Assembly: GCF_001995215.1 (NCBI RefSeq)
Contig: NZ_MUXN01000016.1
Span: forward strand, 379,705 to 443,704
Origin: Amycolatopsis azurea DSM 43854
Lineage (GTDB): Bacteria; Actinomycetota; Actinomycetes; Mycobacteriales; Pseudonocardiaceae
Length of the DNA stretch: 64,000 nucleotides
Direction: 5' to 3'
Shown piece after piece: positions 42,803 through 50,739 of the stretch. The position numbers and the translations under genes were made by a program. The notes beneath the pieces are model-generated. The model saw only the letters and a list, made by a program, of their open reading frames with translations. It did no database searches and was not told the origin of the DNA. Every line of letters begins with the position of its first letter. Within the stretch, counting starts at the first letter, position 1.

Positions 42803-44371
42803 ATGTCCTGGCTCGATTCGTTGAGAACACGTATGTCCGAGACCCGTGAACACGCGGAGACGGGCCCACCGGTGCGACCCCGCGGCTGGGCGCGCCGTCA
42901 TCGGGCGCTGCTGATCGCGGTCGTCGTCCTGCTGGCCGGTGCCGCGCTGGTAGGACTCAGACCGTGGGAGTCCTGTGGTGCGGGGCTGCACACCGTGGGC
43001 GCCGACGAGGAGTCGGTCGGCTCGTCGTACGTCTGTGTCGGGTTGAACCTCGACTCCGGTCCGGTGCGGGACGACGATCCGCTCGATCCGCTGGAAAAGC
43101 TCATCAAGGGCCGCAACGACACGGTGGGCGACAACTTCAAGACCATCGTGGTGCTGGAGAACCTGGCCCCCGATCCGAAAGTCGACAGCCAGCCGTTCTC
43201 GTTCGTGCGGCGTGAGGTCCAGGGTGCGATCACCGCCGCCTGGCCGAAGAAGGGGCCGCCGGGGTTCAAGCTGCTGCTGGCCAACTACGGGAGCAACGCC
43301 GACCACTGGCGGGTCGTCGCCGACGAGATCATCGCCGCGGCGGCCGCCCAGCGCATCGTGGCGGTCACCGACGTCGGCATCAGCTCGGAGAACGGCCGGG
43401 CCCTGGTGGCGGAGCTGTCCCGGCACGGCATCGCCACGATCGGCGCGACCGTCACCGCGGACAACATGAACACCGACCCGAGGGGCGCGCGGATCGAGAA
43501 CTTCTTCCGCGTGGGCCCGACCAACACCGACGAGGCCCGCGCCGCCGCCGCGTACATCGCCGAGCACGGTTTCCAGCGCGTGATGATGATCCAGGGAGTC
43601 AGCAAGGAAGACACCTACGCGACCACGCTCGCCGAGGCTTTCAAGAACTCGTCGAAGATCCCGGTCATCTTCACGAAGACCTACGACGTCAAGCCGCTCG
43701 CCGACACCTCGCGTGAGGCTTATCTGCGCGGCCTGTTCAGCAGGTGGCACAACGACATCTGCGGCGCGAGACCCGATCTGATCTACTTCGCCGGCCGTGG
43801 CCTCGATCTCGGCGCCCTCGTGGCGGCGCTGGCGGGTGACGGTGCTTGCGAAGGGCTCGATTCGGTGACCGTGATGACCGGCGACGACGCGAGCACGCTC
43901 GCCGGGAATCCTTTGGAGCTGAACAAGGACATCGGCGTCCGGATCCGCTACACGGCACTCGCCTATCCCGACCAGTGGGAGATGTTCACCGCCGATCCGG
44001 CGTATCCGACGTACAAGAAGAACCACGACAACTTCGTCGCCGAATTCACCGGCACCCACGGTTTTCCCAAGGGGGAGTTGTGGGACGGCGCCGCGATGAT
44101 CGCACACGACGCCGTCGCGGCGGCGGTCGAGGCCGCGCTGCGGAACGTGTCGTCGGATCCGGTCTCGGTGGCGGACATGGTGCGCAGCATCGACTGCAAC
44201 TCGCCGGTGCCCGGCGCCACCGGGTTCGTCGCTTTCGACCAGACGACGGGGAACCAGCTCGACAAGGCTCTGCCGATCCTGTCCATCGACGCGGACGGTT
44301 CGGTGCATCCGGTCGACCTCGTGTGGTCGCGGGGGCGGCCGCTGAACACCGAGCCGGACTGCGGCCGCTGA
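42803..44371 (+). CDS. Membrane-anchored type 1 periplasmic-binding-fold protein
   Basis: 522 residues. A cytoplasmic tail (1-33) and one membrane helix (about 34-52) precede an extracellular domain of the Leu/Ile/Val-binding type 1 fold: VTDVGISSENGRALV, then RVGPTNTDEARAAAAYIAEHGFQRVMMIQG (alpha-beta hinge), ALAYPDQWEMF and the ligand-side GELWDGAAMIAHDAV typical of branched-chain amino acid binding proteins. Instead of a lipobox signal peptide there is an uncleaved anchor, and no ABC permease is nearby. It is therefore more likely a sensor than a transport component. It is coupled to the P-loop NTPase gene upstream. Ligand unknown. Confidence 0.72.
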   Translation: MSWLDSLRTRMSETREHAETGPPVRPRGWARRHRALLIAVVVLLAGAALVGLRPWESCGAGLHTVGADEESVGSSYVCVGLNLDSGPVRDDDPLDPLEKLIKGRNDTVGDNFKTIVVLENLAPDPKVDSQPFSFVRREVQGAITAAWPKKGPPGFKLLLANYGSNADHWRVVADEIIAAAAAQRIVAVTDVGISSENGRALVAELSRHGIATIGATVTADNMNTDPRGARIENFFRVGPTNTDEARAAAAYIAEHGFQRVMMIQGVSKEDTYATTLAEAFKNSSKIPVIFTKTYDVKPLADTSREAYLRGLFSRWHNDICGARPDLIYFAGRGLDLGALVAALAGDGACEGLDSVTVMTGDDASTLAGNPLELNKDIGVRIRYTALAYPDQWEMFTADPAYPTYKKNHDNFVAEFTGTHGFPKGELWDGAAMIAHDAVAAAVEAALRNVSSDPVSVADMVRSIDCNSPVPGATGFVAFDQTTGNQLDKALPILSIDADGSVHPVDLVWSRGRPLNTEPDCGR

Positions 44372-44383
44372 GGCTCGCCTGAA

Positions 44384-44438
44384 GTACATGAAGGCCCCCT
44401 TCCTTGCGCCAGGCGCAAGGAAGGGGGCCTTCATGTAC
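44384..44438. repeat. Intergenic palindrome, family B, nearly perfect
   Basis: 27-base arms (44384-44410 and 44412-44438) are exact complements around a single A at 44411. It differs from the other family B copies in the centre, which reads TTGCGCCAGGCGCAA. It sits between the convergent stops of the binding-protein gene and the chitinase-like gene, suiting bidirectional termination. Confidence 0.95.
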
Positions 44439-44487
44439 TTCGCGAAAGGAGGATTCGCGAAGTGCTGACACCGGTGGGGAACGGAAG

Positions 44488-45438
44488 TCAGCCGGTGTAA
44501 CCCGCCACGATCTTCGTGTAGTCGTACTTGCCCTGCGAGATCCCCGCGCAGTTGTTGCAGTCGCGGTTCACCGCCCAGAACGACAGCCGGGCGAGATGTT
44601 TGCTCGCCGCGTAGTCGCGGATCGCGCGGAAGTCGGCGACGCTGACGGTCTCGCCCGCCACATCGGTCTTCCCGTTCATCGACGAGAGCCCGCTGCGCCG
44701 GTAGGCCGCGTCGTCGCTCAGGCCGAAGGTGGACTTCACGACGTTCTTCAGCCCGTCCACGGCGCTGCGGGTCTTGCCCGCCATGTCACCGCCGCTGGAG
44801 AAGTCGAATGGCATGACCGACCACGCGTCGACGCCCGCGCCGAGCACCTTCGACTGGTTGATCAGCCGCTTTCCGGTCGCGTTGGGGCCGCCGACCTCGG
44901 TCGGGATGGTGATGACCACGCGCAGACCCGGGTTCTTCTGCTTCGTGATCTTGATGGCGTTCAGGATCCGGTCCTGGACGGTGTTGTTCTCGAACTCGTC
45001 GGTGTTCTCGATGTCGAGGTCGATCGCCTTGAGTTTGTAGGCGTCGATCACCTTCTGGTACGCGCCGGCGAGTGCGGCGGGGGTGGTGCACTTCGTGCCG
45101 AGCTTCGTGCCGGACCAGCCACCGAACGACGGGATGACGTCGCCGCCCTTGGCCCGGATGTTGTTGATCATCGTGGCGTCGGAGCCGGTGAGCGAACGGC
45201 TGCCGTCCCATTTCGGGTTGCAACCGCCGTCGGAGAGGATGAACGCGAGGGTGAAGGCCTTGACCCCGGTGGCGTTCATCGCGGCGATCGGGTCCGTCTG
45301 TCCCGACCACTGGTACAGATACGGCGAGGCGAGCACCGCGTCCGGTGCCGCCGAGGCGACGGGGGCGAGGCCGACGGCCGTGGCGAGAGCGGCGCCGACG
45401 GTGGTGGCCAGTGTTGCCCAGCGTCGTAGGGATTTCAT
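44488..45438 (-). CDS. Secreted GH18 chitinase-like protein
   Basis: 316 residues. A Sec signal peptide (1-30, MKSLRRWATL... ending VASA) is followed by one GH18 barrel. The catalytic motif reads KAIDLDIEN: Asp140, Asp142 and Glu144 correspond to the last three acids of DxxDxDxE; the first Asp is Lys. YLYQWSG near the start and SVMPFDFSSGG, then AVNRDC late, are typical of the small bacterial chitinases of actinobacteria. It should hydrolyse chitin or chito-oligosaccharides outside the cell. A DasR-like site in the promoter supports a chitin role. Cys residues are probably paired in disulphides. Confidence 0.88.
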   Translation of the reverse strand: MKSLRRWATLATTVGAALATAVGLAPVASAAPDAVLASPYLYQWSGQTDPIAAMNATGVKAFTLAFILSDGGCNPKWDGSRSLTGSDATMINNIRAKGGDVIPSFGGWSGTKLGTKCTTPAALAGAYQKVIDAYKLKAIDLDIENTDEFENNTVQDRILNAIKITKQKNPGLRVVITIPTEVGGPNATGKRLINQSKVLGAGVDAWSVMPFDFSSGGDMAGKTRSAVDGLKNVVKSTFGLSDDAAYRRSGLSSMNGKTDVAGETVSVADFRAIRDYAASKHLARLSFWAVNRDCNNCAGISQGKYDYTKIVAGYTG

Positions 45439-45533
45439 AGGTCCTCCAACTGGTACGCGCGCGGTGAGGCGCGCAGGTGTGGAGCACCTCCGTCTTGACG
45501 CGGCGTATCAACCGGGAGGGTGCGCTCCCTCAC

Positions 45534-45549
45534 AGTGGACTAGACCATT
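45534..45549. promoter_or_regulatory. DasR-responsive element (dre)-like site
   Basis: AGTGGACTAGACCATT matches the dre consensus ACTGGTCTAGACCAGT at 13 of 16 positions. It lies 95 bases before the chitinase-like start. DasR, a GntR-family repressor relieved by amino-sugar phosphates, controls chitinases in streptomycetes. Confidence 0.6.
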
Positions 45550-45680
45550 GAGGACTGTCAAGAATTCACCGGGTTTCCGGGCGGAAACGACCGACCTTAG
45601 TAGGGGGGTCATGACCCGGAAAGAGGATCGACACCACCGCCGGAACCGGCTACTTTGCCGAAATGGTGGGGGACTCCCTG

Positions 45681-46931
45681 ATGGCGACCGGAAGCCGCGG
45701 CCGGAGAGACCGGCTCGCCGCGCCGCGCCGGCTGTTGGGGTCCTGGAGCCTGTGGGAACTACCCAGGCGGGGCCTGATCGGGTACCTGCTCCTCGTCGAC
45801 GCCGCCGCCTTCGCCGCCACCGCCTACCTCTTCGTGCTGCGGCCGCCCGCGCCGTCGTCACTGCTCCCGTTTTCCGCTCTGCTGGCGGGAATGATCCTCA
45901 GCTCTGAGCTTTCGCGTACCGTCGAGCGATCCCGGGCCGACACCCGGCTCGGTGCCGGGCTGGACGCCGCCTGGATCTTCGCGGGCGCGTTGCTGGTGCC
46001 GCCCGCGCTGGCCGCCCTGCTCGTCGTCGCTTCGGCGGGGTACCGCTGGTTCCGGATCCGGCGCGGAATCCCGCACCGCCAGGTGTTCGCGGCGTCCGCG
46101 ACCATGCTGTCGGCGCTGGGGGCCTCGATCATCCCGGTGCTCTTGGGTGCGCCCCCGTTCGCCGACGCGACAAGGGATTTCGAAAGTTTCGCCCTGGTTT
46201 TCGCGACCGGGCTGGTGTTCCTGTCCGTCGACGCCGCGCTTGCCGCGCCCGCGGCGGAATTCGGCGCGGAGCCGTCGGGATTCGCCTTCGACGCGGCGAT
46301 GGTCGCGTTCGGATTGCTGCTCGCGTGGTCGGCGGTGGACTGGCCGCTCGTCACCGTGGTACTCGCCGGTGCGCTCGTGGTGTTGCACCGGGCCGGGACG
46401 ATGCGCGCGCTGCGCGGCCACGCGGGTACGGACACCGGAACCGGGCTGCTGACCGCGTCGTCCTGGATGGACGGTGCGCGTACCCAGTTCGACCTGATTC
46501 GCGGCCGTGGCGCCGATCTTTCGCTGGTGATGCTCGACCTCGACCATTTCGCCCGGCTCAACGATCGGCACGGCAGGCACGTCGGTGACGACGTCCTCCG
46601 CGCCGTGGCGGACACTTTGCGCGCGGAGGTCCGGGCGGCGGACCTGGTCGGCCGGTTCGGCGGCGAGGAGTTCGTCGTCCTGCTGCCCGGTACGAGCAGA
46701 TTCGACGCGCACGCGATCGCCGAACGGATCCGGCTGCGGATCGCCTCGACCTTCGTCTCATTGGGTGGGACGTTCGCCGGGGCGACCGTCTCGATCGGGG
46801 TCGCGTCGCATCCCGCCGGCGGCGAGACGCTCGACAGGCTCGTCGGCGCGGCGGATCAGGCGCTGCGCGCGGCCAAGGCGGCCGGGCGCAACCGGACCGT
46901 CGTGTTCGACGCCGAGGAATCGCTCGACTAG
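45681..46931 (+). CDS. Membrane diguanylate cyclase (GGDEF)
   Basis: 416 residues from the ATG at 45681 (GGGGGA upstream; ATG at 45663 is the alternative). The first 245 residues contain about six to eight hydrophobic helices, forming an integral membrane sensor. The GGDEF domain follows (about 255-410): LDLDHFARLND for metal binding, and RFGGEEFVVLL with the full GGEEF active site. The inhibitory I-site RAAD is in its normal position 5 residues before it. The enzyme should make c-di-GMP and be subject to product inhibition. It contrasts with the degenerate GGDEF-EAL protein at 14088-15935. The stop overlaps the convergent deaminase stop (CTAG). Confidence 0.87.
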   Translation: MATGSRGRRDRLAAPRRLLGSWSLWELPRRGLIGYLLLVDAAAFAATAYLFVLRPPAPSSLLPFSALLAGMILSSELSRTVERSRADTRLGAGLDAAWIFAGALLVPPALAALLVVASAGYRWFRIRRGIPHRQVFAASATMLSALGASIIPVLLGAPPFADATRDFESFALVFATGLVFLSVDAALAAPAAEFGAEPSGFAFDAAMVAFGLLLAWSAVDWPLVTVVLAGALVVLHRAGTMRALRGHAGTDTGTGLLTASSWMDGARTQFDLIRGRGADLSLVMLDLDHFARLNDRHGRHVGDDVLRAVADTLRAEVRAADLVGRFGGEEFVVLLPGTSRFDAHAIAERIRLRIASTFVSLGGTFAGATVSIGVASHPAGGETLDRLVGAADQALRAAKAAGRNRTVVFDAEESLD

Positions 46932-47383
46932 TTCTCGGTCGGGACCCCGATGTCCTCGAACCACAGTTCCGGATGATCCCGGATGAACTCGGTCATCAGC
47001 GCGATGCACGCCGGGTCGTCGAGCAGGGTGATCTCGACGCCGTGCTCCTCGAGCCAGCCGTGCCCGCCCTCGAACGTGGCCGCCTCGCCGATGATCACCC
47101 GGCCGATGCCGAACTGGCGCACCAGCCCGCTGCAATACCAGCAAGGGGAGAGGGTGGTGACCATGATGGTGTCCCGGTAGTGCGGTCGCCTGCCCGCGTT
47201 CCGGAACGCGGAGGTCTCGGCGTGCATCGACGGGTCGCCGTCCTGGACCCGGCGGTTGTGGCCGCGGCCGAGCAGGACGCCGTCGGTGTCGAAGAGCGCG
47301 GCGCCGATCGGGACCCCGCCCTCGGCCTTGCCGAGCTCGGCCTCTTCGCGGGCGACGGACAGCAGATGAGCGGGATCGATCAC
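46928..47383 (-). CDS. Cytosine deaminase-like nucleoside deaminase (yeast FCY1 type)
   Basis: 151 residues. Zinc site HAETSAF (H54, catalytic E56) and PCWYC (C81, C84). The C-terminus, LMTEFIRDHPELWFEDIG, closely follows the tail of yeast cytosine deaminase (IDERPQDWFEDIG, from memory), and GGHGWLEEHG matches its preceding loop. It probably deaminates cytosine to uracil, in contrast to the unrelated CodA amidohydrolase of enterobacteria. Starts at GTG 47383 (preferred) or 47392 are close. It is a single gene with a family C palindrome upstream. Confidence 0.8.
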   Translation of the reverse strand: MIDPAHLLSVAREEAELGKAEGGVPIGAALFDTDGVLLGRGHNRRVQDGDPSMHAETSAFRNAGRRPHYRDTIMVTTLSPCWYCSGLVRQFGIGRVIIGEAATFEGGHGWLEEHGVEITLLDDPACIALMTEFIRDHPELWFEDIGVPTEN

Positions 47384-47417
47384 CCGGATCACCTTACGGC
47401 CTCGTGAGCGTCGGTCG

Positions 47418-47473
47418 GGTGGGTCGTGAGTGGTAAGTGACGTTCTAACGTCACTTACCACTCACGACCCACC
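47418..47473. repeat. Intergenic palindrome, family C (TAAGTGACGTT variant)
   Basis: Perfect 27-base arms (47418-47444 and 47447-47473) around CT. The core equals the copy at 12953-13000. It lies between divergent genes, so it cannot simply be a terminator. Confidence 0.95.
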
Positions 47474-47540
47474 GGGCCCAATGCGGACCGGATCTGTCCT
47501 CGATCTCTGCCACACTCGTTCCCATGAAGCGAGCGAACCG

Positions 47541-48500
47541 ATGACCACGGGCACGTCGGCACGGCTGCTGAGGCTGCTCTCCCTGCTCCAGGCGCGGCGC
47601 GACTGGCCGGGCGCCGACCTGGCCGACCGGCTGCGGGTGGACGTCCGCACGGTCCGGCGTGACGTCGAGCGGCTGCGGGAGCTGGGCTACCCGGTGCACG
47701 CGACCCCCGGTGTCGCGGGCGGCTACCGGCTCGGCGCGGGGGCCGCGTTGCCGCCGCTGCTGCTGGACGACGACGAGGCCGTCGCGGTCGCCGTCGGGCT
47801 CCGCACGGCCGCGAACGGGACGGTCTCGGGGATCGAGGAGACCTCGGTGCGCGCGCTCACGAAACTGGAGCAGGTGCTGCCCGCCCGGCTGCGGCACCGG
47901 GTGGCCGCGCTGAACACCGCGATGATCCCGCTCGGCGGCGCCGGTCCGATCATCGACGCGGAGGCGCTGACGGTCATCGCGTCCGCGTGCCGCGACCATC
48001 AGCGGCTCCGGTTCGGCTACCGCGGCTACAACGGCGACGTCAGCGAGCGCCGCGTCGAGCCGCTGCGCATGGTGCACACCGGGCGCCGCTGGTATCTCGT
48101 CGCGTTCGACCTCGACCGCGACGACTGGCGGACCTTCCGCGTGGACCGGATCGACGGCGTCCCGGACACCAGTTTCCGCTTCACGCCGAGGGAACCGCCC
48201 GCCGAGGACCTCGCGGCCTACGTCTCGCGCGGGATCTCGTCGTCGCCGTATCCGCATCAGATGGTGCTGCGGGTGAACGCCTCGGCGGACGCGCTCGCCG
48301 AGTGGGTGCCGGCGACCGTCGGGACGATCGAGGCCATCGACGAGCGCACCAGCCGGGTCCGCGTCGGATCCAACAACCTTTCCACGGTGCCGTACTACTT
48401 CGCCCAATGGGACGTCGACTTCGTCGTCGAGGAAGCGCCGGACGAGGTCAAGGAGCGGCTACGGCTGGTCGCCGACCGCTTCACGCGCGCGGTCGAATGA
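47541..48500 (+). CDS. HTH-WYL-domain transcriptional regulator (YafY type)
   Basis: 319 residues. N-terminal winged HTH: RLLRLLSLLQARRDWPGADL and VRTVRRDVERLRELGYPV. The WYL domain contains the defining WYL triad in GRRWYLVAFDLDRDDWRTF. Such proteins sense nucleotides or nucleic acid-linked ligands; in actinobacteria they include PafBC of the DNA-damage response, but this is a single-chain protein of general type. The ATG at 47541 was chosen by alignment of the HTH; frames reaching to 47430 run through the palindrome. The last 42 bases overlap the convergent MFS transporter gene. Confidence 0.87.
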   Translation: MTTGTSARLLRLLSLLQARRDWPGADLADRLRVDVRTVRRDVERLRELGYPVHATPGVAGGYRLGAGAALPPLLLDDDEAVAVAVGLRTAANGTVSGIEETSVRALTKLEQVLPARLRHRVAALNTAMIPLGGAGPIIDAEALTVIASACRDHQRLRFGYRGYNGDVSERRVEPLRMVHTGRRWYLVAFDLDRDDWRTFRVDRIDGVPDTSFRFTPREPPAEDLAAYVSRGISSSPYPHQMVLRVNASADALAEWVPATVGTIEAIDERTSRVRVGSNNLSTVPYYFAQWDVDFVVEEAPDEVKERLRLVADRFTRAVE

Positions 48501-49841
48501 GCCCGAACTGGGCTGTGCGGCACGTTTGGCGCGCCTCGCCAGCAGGCCGATGGAGCCGAGCGAGATCAACGCCAGCACGATGATGTAGAGCGAGACCGAC
48601 ATCGAGGTCCCGGTGGTTTCCAGCAGCAGCACCATGATGAACGGCGCGAGCCCGCCGCCGACGACCGCGCTGATCTGATAGCCGAGCGAAGCGCCGGTGT
48701 AGCGCATCTCGGCGGTGAACAGTTCGGCGAACAGCGCGGCCTGTGGGCCGTACATGATGCCGAGGAACATCGACCCGACGAACGAGGCGACCACGAGCAG
48801 CGGCAGCGAAGCCGTGTCGATCAGCAGGAACATCGGTATCGCCCAGAGCGCGATACCGGCGGCGCCGAAGGTGTAGATCTTGAGCCTGCCGATCCGGTCG
48901 GACAGTTTCGCCGACAACGGGATGATCGCCAGTTGCAGCGTGCTGATCAGCAGGGTCGCGACGAGCACGGTGGTCCGCGACATGCCCAGATGGCGGGTGG
49001 TGTAGTCGAGGACGCCGTTGAGCAGGATGTAGAACGTGGCGGTGTTGACCATGAACGAGCCGCCTGCCAGCAGCACGGTGCCTTTGTGGTTGCGCAGGAC
49101 GTCGCGCAGCGGCGACTTGGCTTGGCCGCGTTCCTCGGCGGCGAGTTTCGCCGCCGCCCGGCGGTATTCCGGCGTCTCGTCGATCTTGACGTGCATGTAC
49201 CAGGCCAGCCCGAGCACGAGGATGCCGACCAGGAAAGGGATCCGCCAGGCCCAGGTGAGGAAGTCGGACGGCGGGGCGACCTGCGCCGCGACCAGGAACA
49301 CGGTGTTCGCCAGCACCACGCCGATCGGCACGCCGAGCTGGACGAGGCTGCCGTAGAGCCCGCGTTTGCCGGGCGGCGCGTACTCGGTGGCGAGCAGCAT
49401 CGCGCCGCCCCATTGGGCGCCGACCGCGACACCCTGCACGAGCCTCAGCAGGACCAGCAGGATCGGCGCGCCGATGCCGATCGTGTCGTAGGTGGGGAGC
49501 ACGCCGATCAGCGTGGTCGCCGCGCCCATCAGCGCGATCGCCAGTACCAGCACGGGTTTCCGGCCGCGTTTGTCGCCGAGGCTGCCAGCGATGATCCCGC
49601 CGAGCGGCCGGGCGAGGAAGCCGACCGCGAAGGTCGCGAAAGAGGCGAGGACGCCGGCCGCCGCGTTGGTGGTGGGGAAGAAGGTCTTCCCGAACACCAG
49701 GGCGGCCGCGATCCCGAAGACGAAGTAGTCGTACCACTCGACCGAGGACGCGAGTGCCGCGGCGGTGGCGGCCCTCCGGCGCTGGGTCGGGGTGATCGTC
49801 GGCTCGGTGGCTTCGGGGACGTTCGGTGCGCTGTCGGCCAT
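48459..49841 (-). CDS. MFS transporter, metabolite:H+ symporter type
   Basis: 460 residues, twelve membrane helices. ASSVEWYDYFVFG (helix 1), RPLGGIIAGSLGDKRGRKPVL (the MHS-type helix 2-3 loop), LVQGVAVGAQWGGAMLL and YAPPGKRGLYGSLVQLG are the markers of the MHS family (shikimate, dicarboxylate, proline/betaine and similar acids). It imports or exports an organic acid with protons. It lies downstream of the TetR gene on the same strand, 158 bases apart, with a TetR-like operator (49937-49954) between. The 3' end overlaps the WYL gene by 42 bases. Confidence 0.88.
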   Translation of the reverse strand: MADSAPNVPEATEPTITPTQRRRAATAAALASSVEWYDYFVFGIAAALVFGKTFFPTTNAAAGVLASFATFAVGFLARPLGGIIAGSLGDKRGRKPVLVLAIALMGAATTLIGVLPTYDTIGIGAPILLVLLRLVQGVAVGAQWGGAMLLATEYAPPGKRGLYGSLVQLGVPIGVVLANTVFLVAAQVAPPSDFLTWAWRIPFLVGILVLGLAWYMHVKIDETPEYRRAAAKLAAEERGQAKSPLRDVLRNHKGTVLLAGGSFMVNTATFYILLNGVLDYTTRHLGMSRTTVLVATLLISTLQLAIIPLSAKLSDRIGRLKIYTFGAAGIALWAIPMFLLIDTASLPLLVVASFVGSMFLGIMYGPQAALFAELFTAEMRYTGASLGYQISAVVGGGLAPFIMVLLLETTGTSMSVSLYIIVLALISLGSIGLLARRAKRAAQPSSGSFDRAREAVGDQP

Positions 49842-49936
49842 CGGTGTGCCCTTCGCTCGGCGCTGCCGCGGCGGTGCGGTCCGGGCAAGTTAACAACCGC
49901 TTAGTATGTGGTCAACGTCTCAACGGGTAATTCTCG

Positions 49937-49954
49937 ATACCGACCGGTTGGTAT
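49937..49954 (-). promoter_or_regulatory. TetR-type operator before the MFS gene
   Basis: ATACCGACCGGTTGGTAT is an 18-base dyad with one mismatch, 95 bases before the MFS start. Its core matches the operator at 8720-8733. Confidence 0.55.
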
Positions 49955-49999
49955 GTCACTCTGGTGGCGGTATCGCCGACGGAGGTCGATCAGTACTGG

Positions 50000-50614
50000 T
50001 CAGGAGAGTTTCGTGCCGAGCATGCGCAGCACCAGCTCGCTGTACTCCTGGCCCAGCTTCTTGGGTGTCTGGCGGGCGCGGTCGCTGTACCAGCGGGAGA
50101 CGTCGACGCCGAGCGAGAGCACGGCGCGGGCGGCGGTGTGCGGGTCGCCGACGGTGAAGACGCCCGTCCGCGAGCCTTCGGTGATGACCTCGCGCACGAC
50201 CTGCTCGATGCGGCGGCGCAGTTTCGCGACGATCTCGAACTCCTCGTCCGGCAACGCCTGCAGTTCGTACTGCACCACGCGGGCCACGGTGTGCCGCCGC
50301 GCGTGCCAGGCCACGAAGTCCTCGACCAGCAGCCGGATCCGCTCGACCGGGTCGGTCTCGCGTGCCACGACGCTCTCGACGAGGGACAGTGTCTGCTCGT
50401 GGCCGTACTTCGAGATCGCGAACAGCAGCGCGGCCTTGGACGGGAAGTGCACGTACAGGGCCGCGGGGCTCATGCCCGCCGCCGAGGCGATGTCCCTGGT
50501 CGTGGTCGCGTGATAACCGCGTCGTGCGAAGGATTCGACCCCGGCCAGCATCAGTCGACGCGCCGTCTCCGGCTGGACGTCGGGCCACAGTTCGGCCGAC
50601 AGCGACATGGTCAT
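50000..50614 (-). CDS. TetR-family regulator
   Basis: 204 residues. HTH at about 39-65 (TRDIASAAGMSPAALYVHFPSKAALL). An aromatic-poor helical ligand domain follows. It is divergent from the SDR pair, whose promoter contains the dyad AAGTGAGCGCTCGCTT, and upstream of the MFS gene on its own strand, so it could control either or both. ATG at 50614 starts MTMSLSAELW; a second ATG lies two codons on. KstR2/FadR-like regulators of lipid degradation are similar in appearance. Confidence 0.87.
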   Translation of the reverse strand: MTMSLSAELWPDVQPETARRLMLAGVESFARRGYHATTTRDIASAAGMSPAALYVHFPSKAALLFAISKYGHEQTLSLVESVVARETDPVERIRLLVEDFVAWHARRHTVARVVQYELQALPDEEFEIVAKLRRRIEQVVREVITEGSRTGVFTVGDPHTAARAVLSLGVDVSRWYSDRARQTPKKLGQEYSELVLRMLGTKLS

Positions 50615-50653
50615 CCGCAGATCCTCCCAGACGCTCGTACCCCGTTGGTGGGC

Positions 50654-50698
50654 TTGACACCACCTTCGGACCTTCCCATTGTAAGTGAGCGCTCGCTT
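50654..50698 (+). promoter_or_regulatory. Promoter and operator of the SDR pair
   Basis: TTGACA (50654-50659) with a weak -10 (CATTGT, 50677-50682) precedes AAGTGAGCGCTCGCTT (50683-50698), a dyad with one mismatch near the expected start point. GCGCTCGCT recurs at 50705-50713. Confidence 0.55.
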
Positions 50699-50739
50699 AG
50701 TGAATGCGCTCGCTAGTGAACACAGAGGAGATCGACAGA

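Noticed and set aside
42803..44371. ABC-transporter substrate-binding lipoprotein
   Set aside because: There is no lipobox, the N-terminus is an uncleaved anchor with a 33-residue cytoplasmic tail, and no permease or transporter ATPase gene is nearby.
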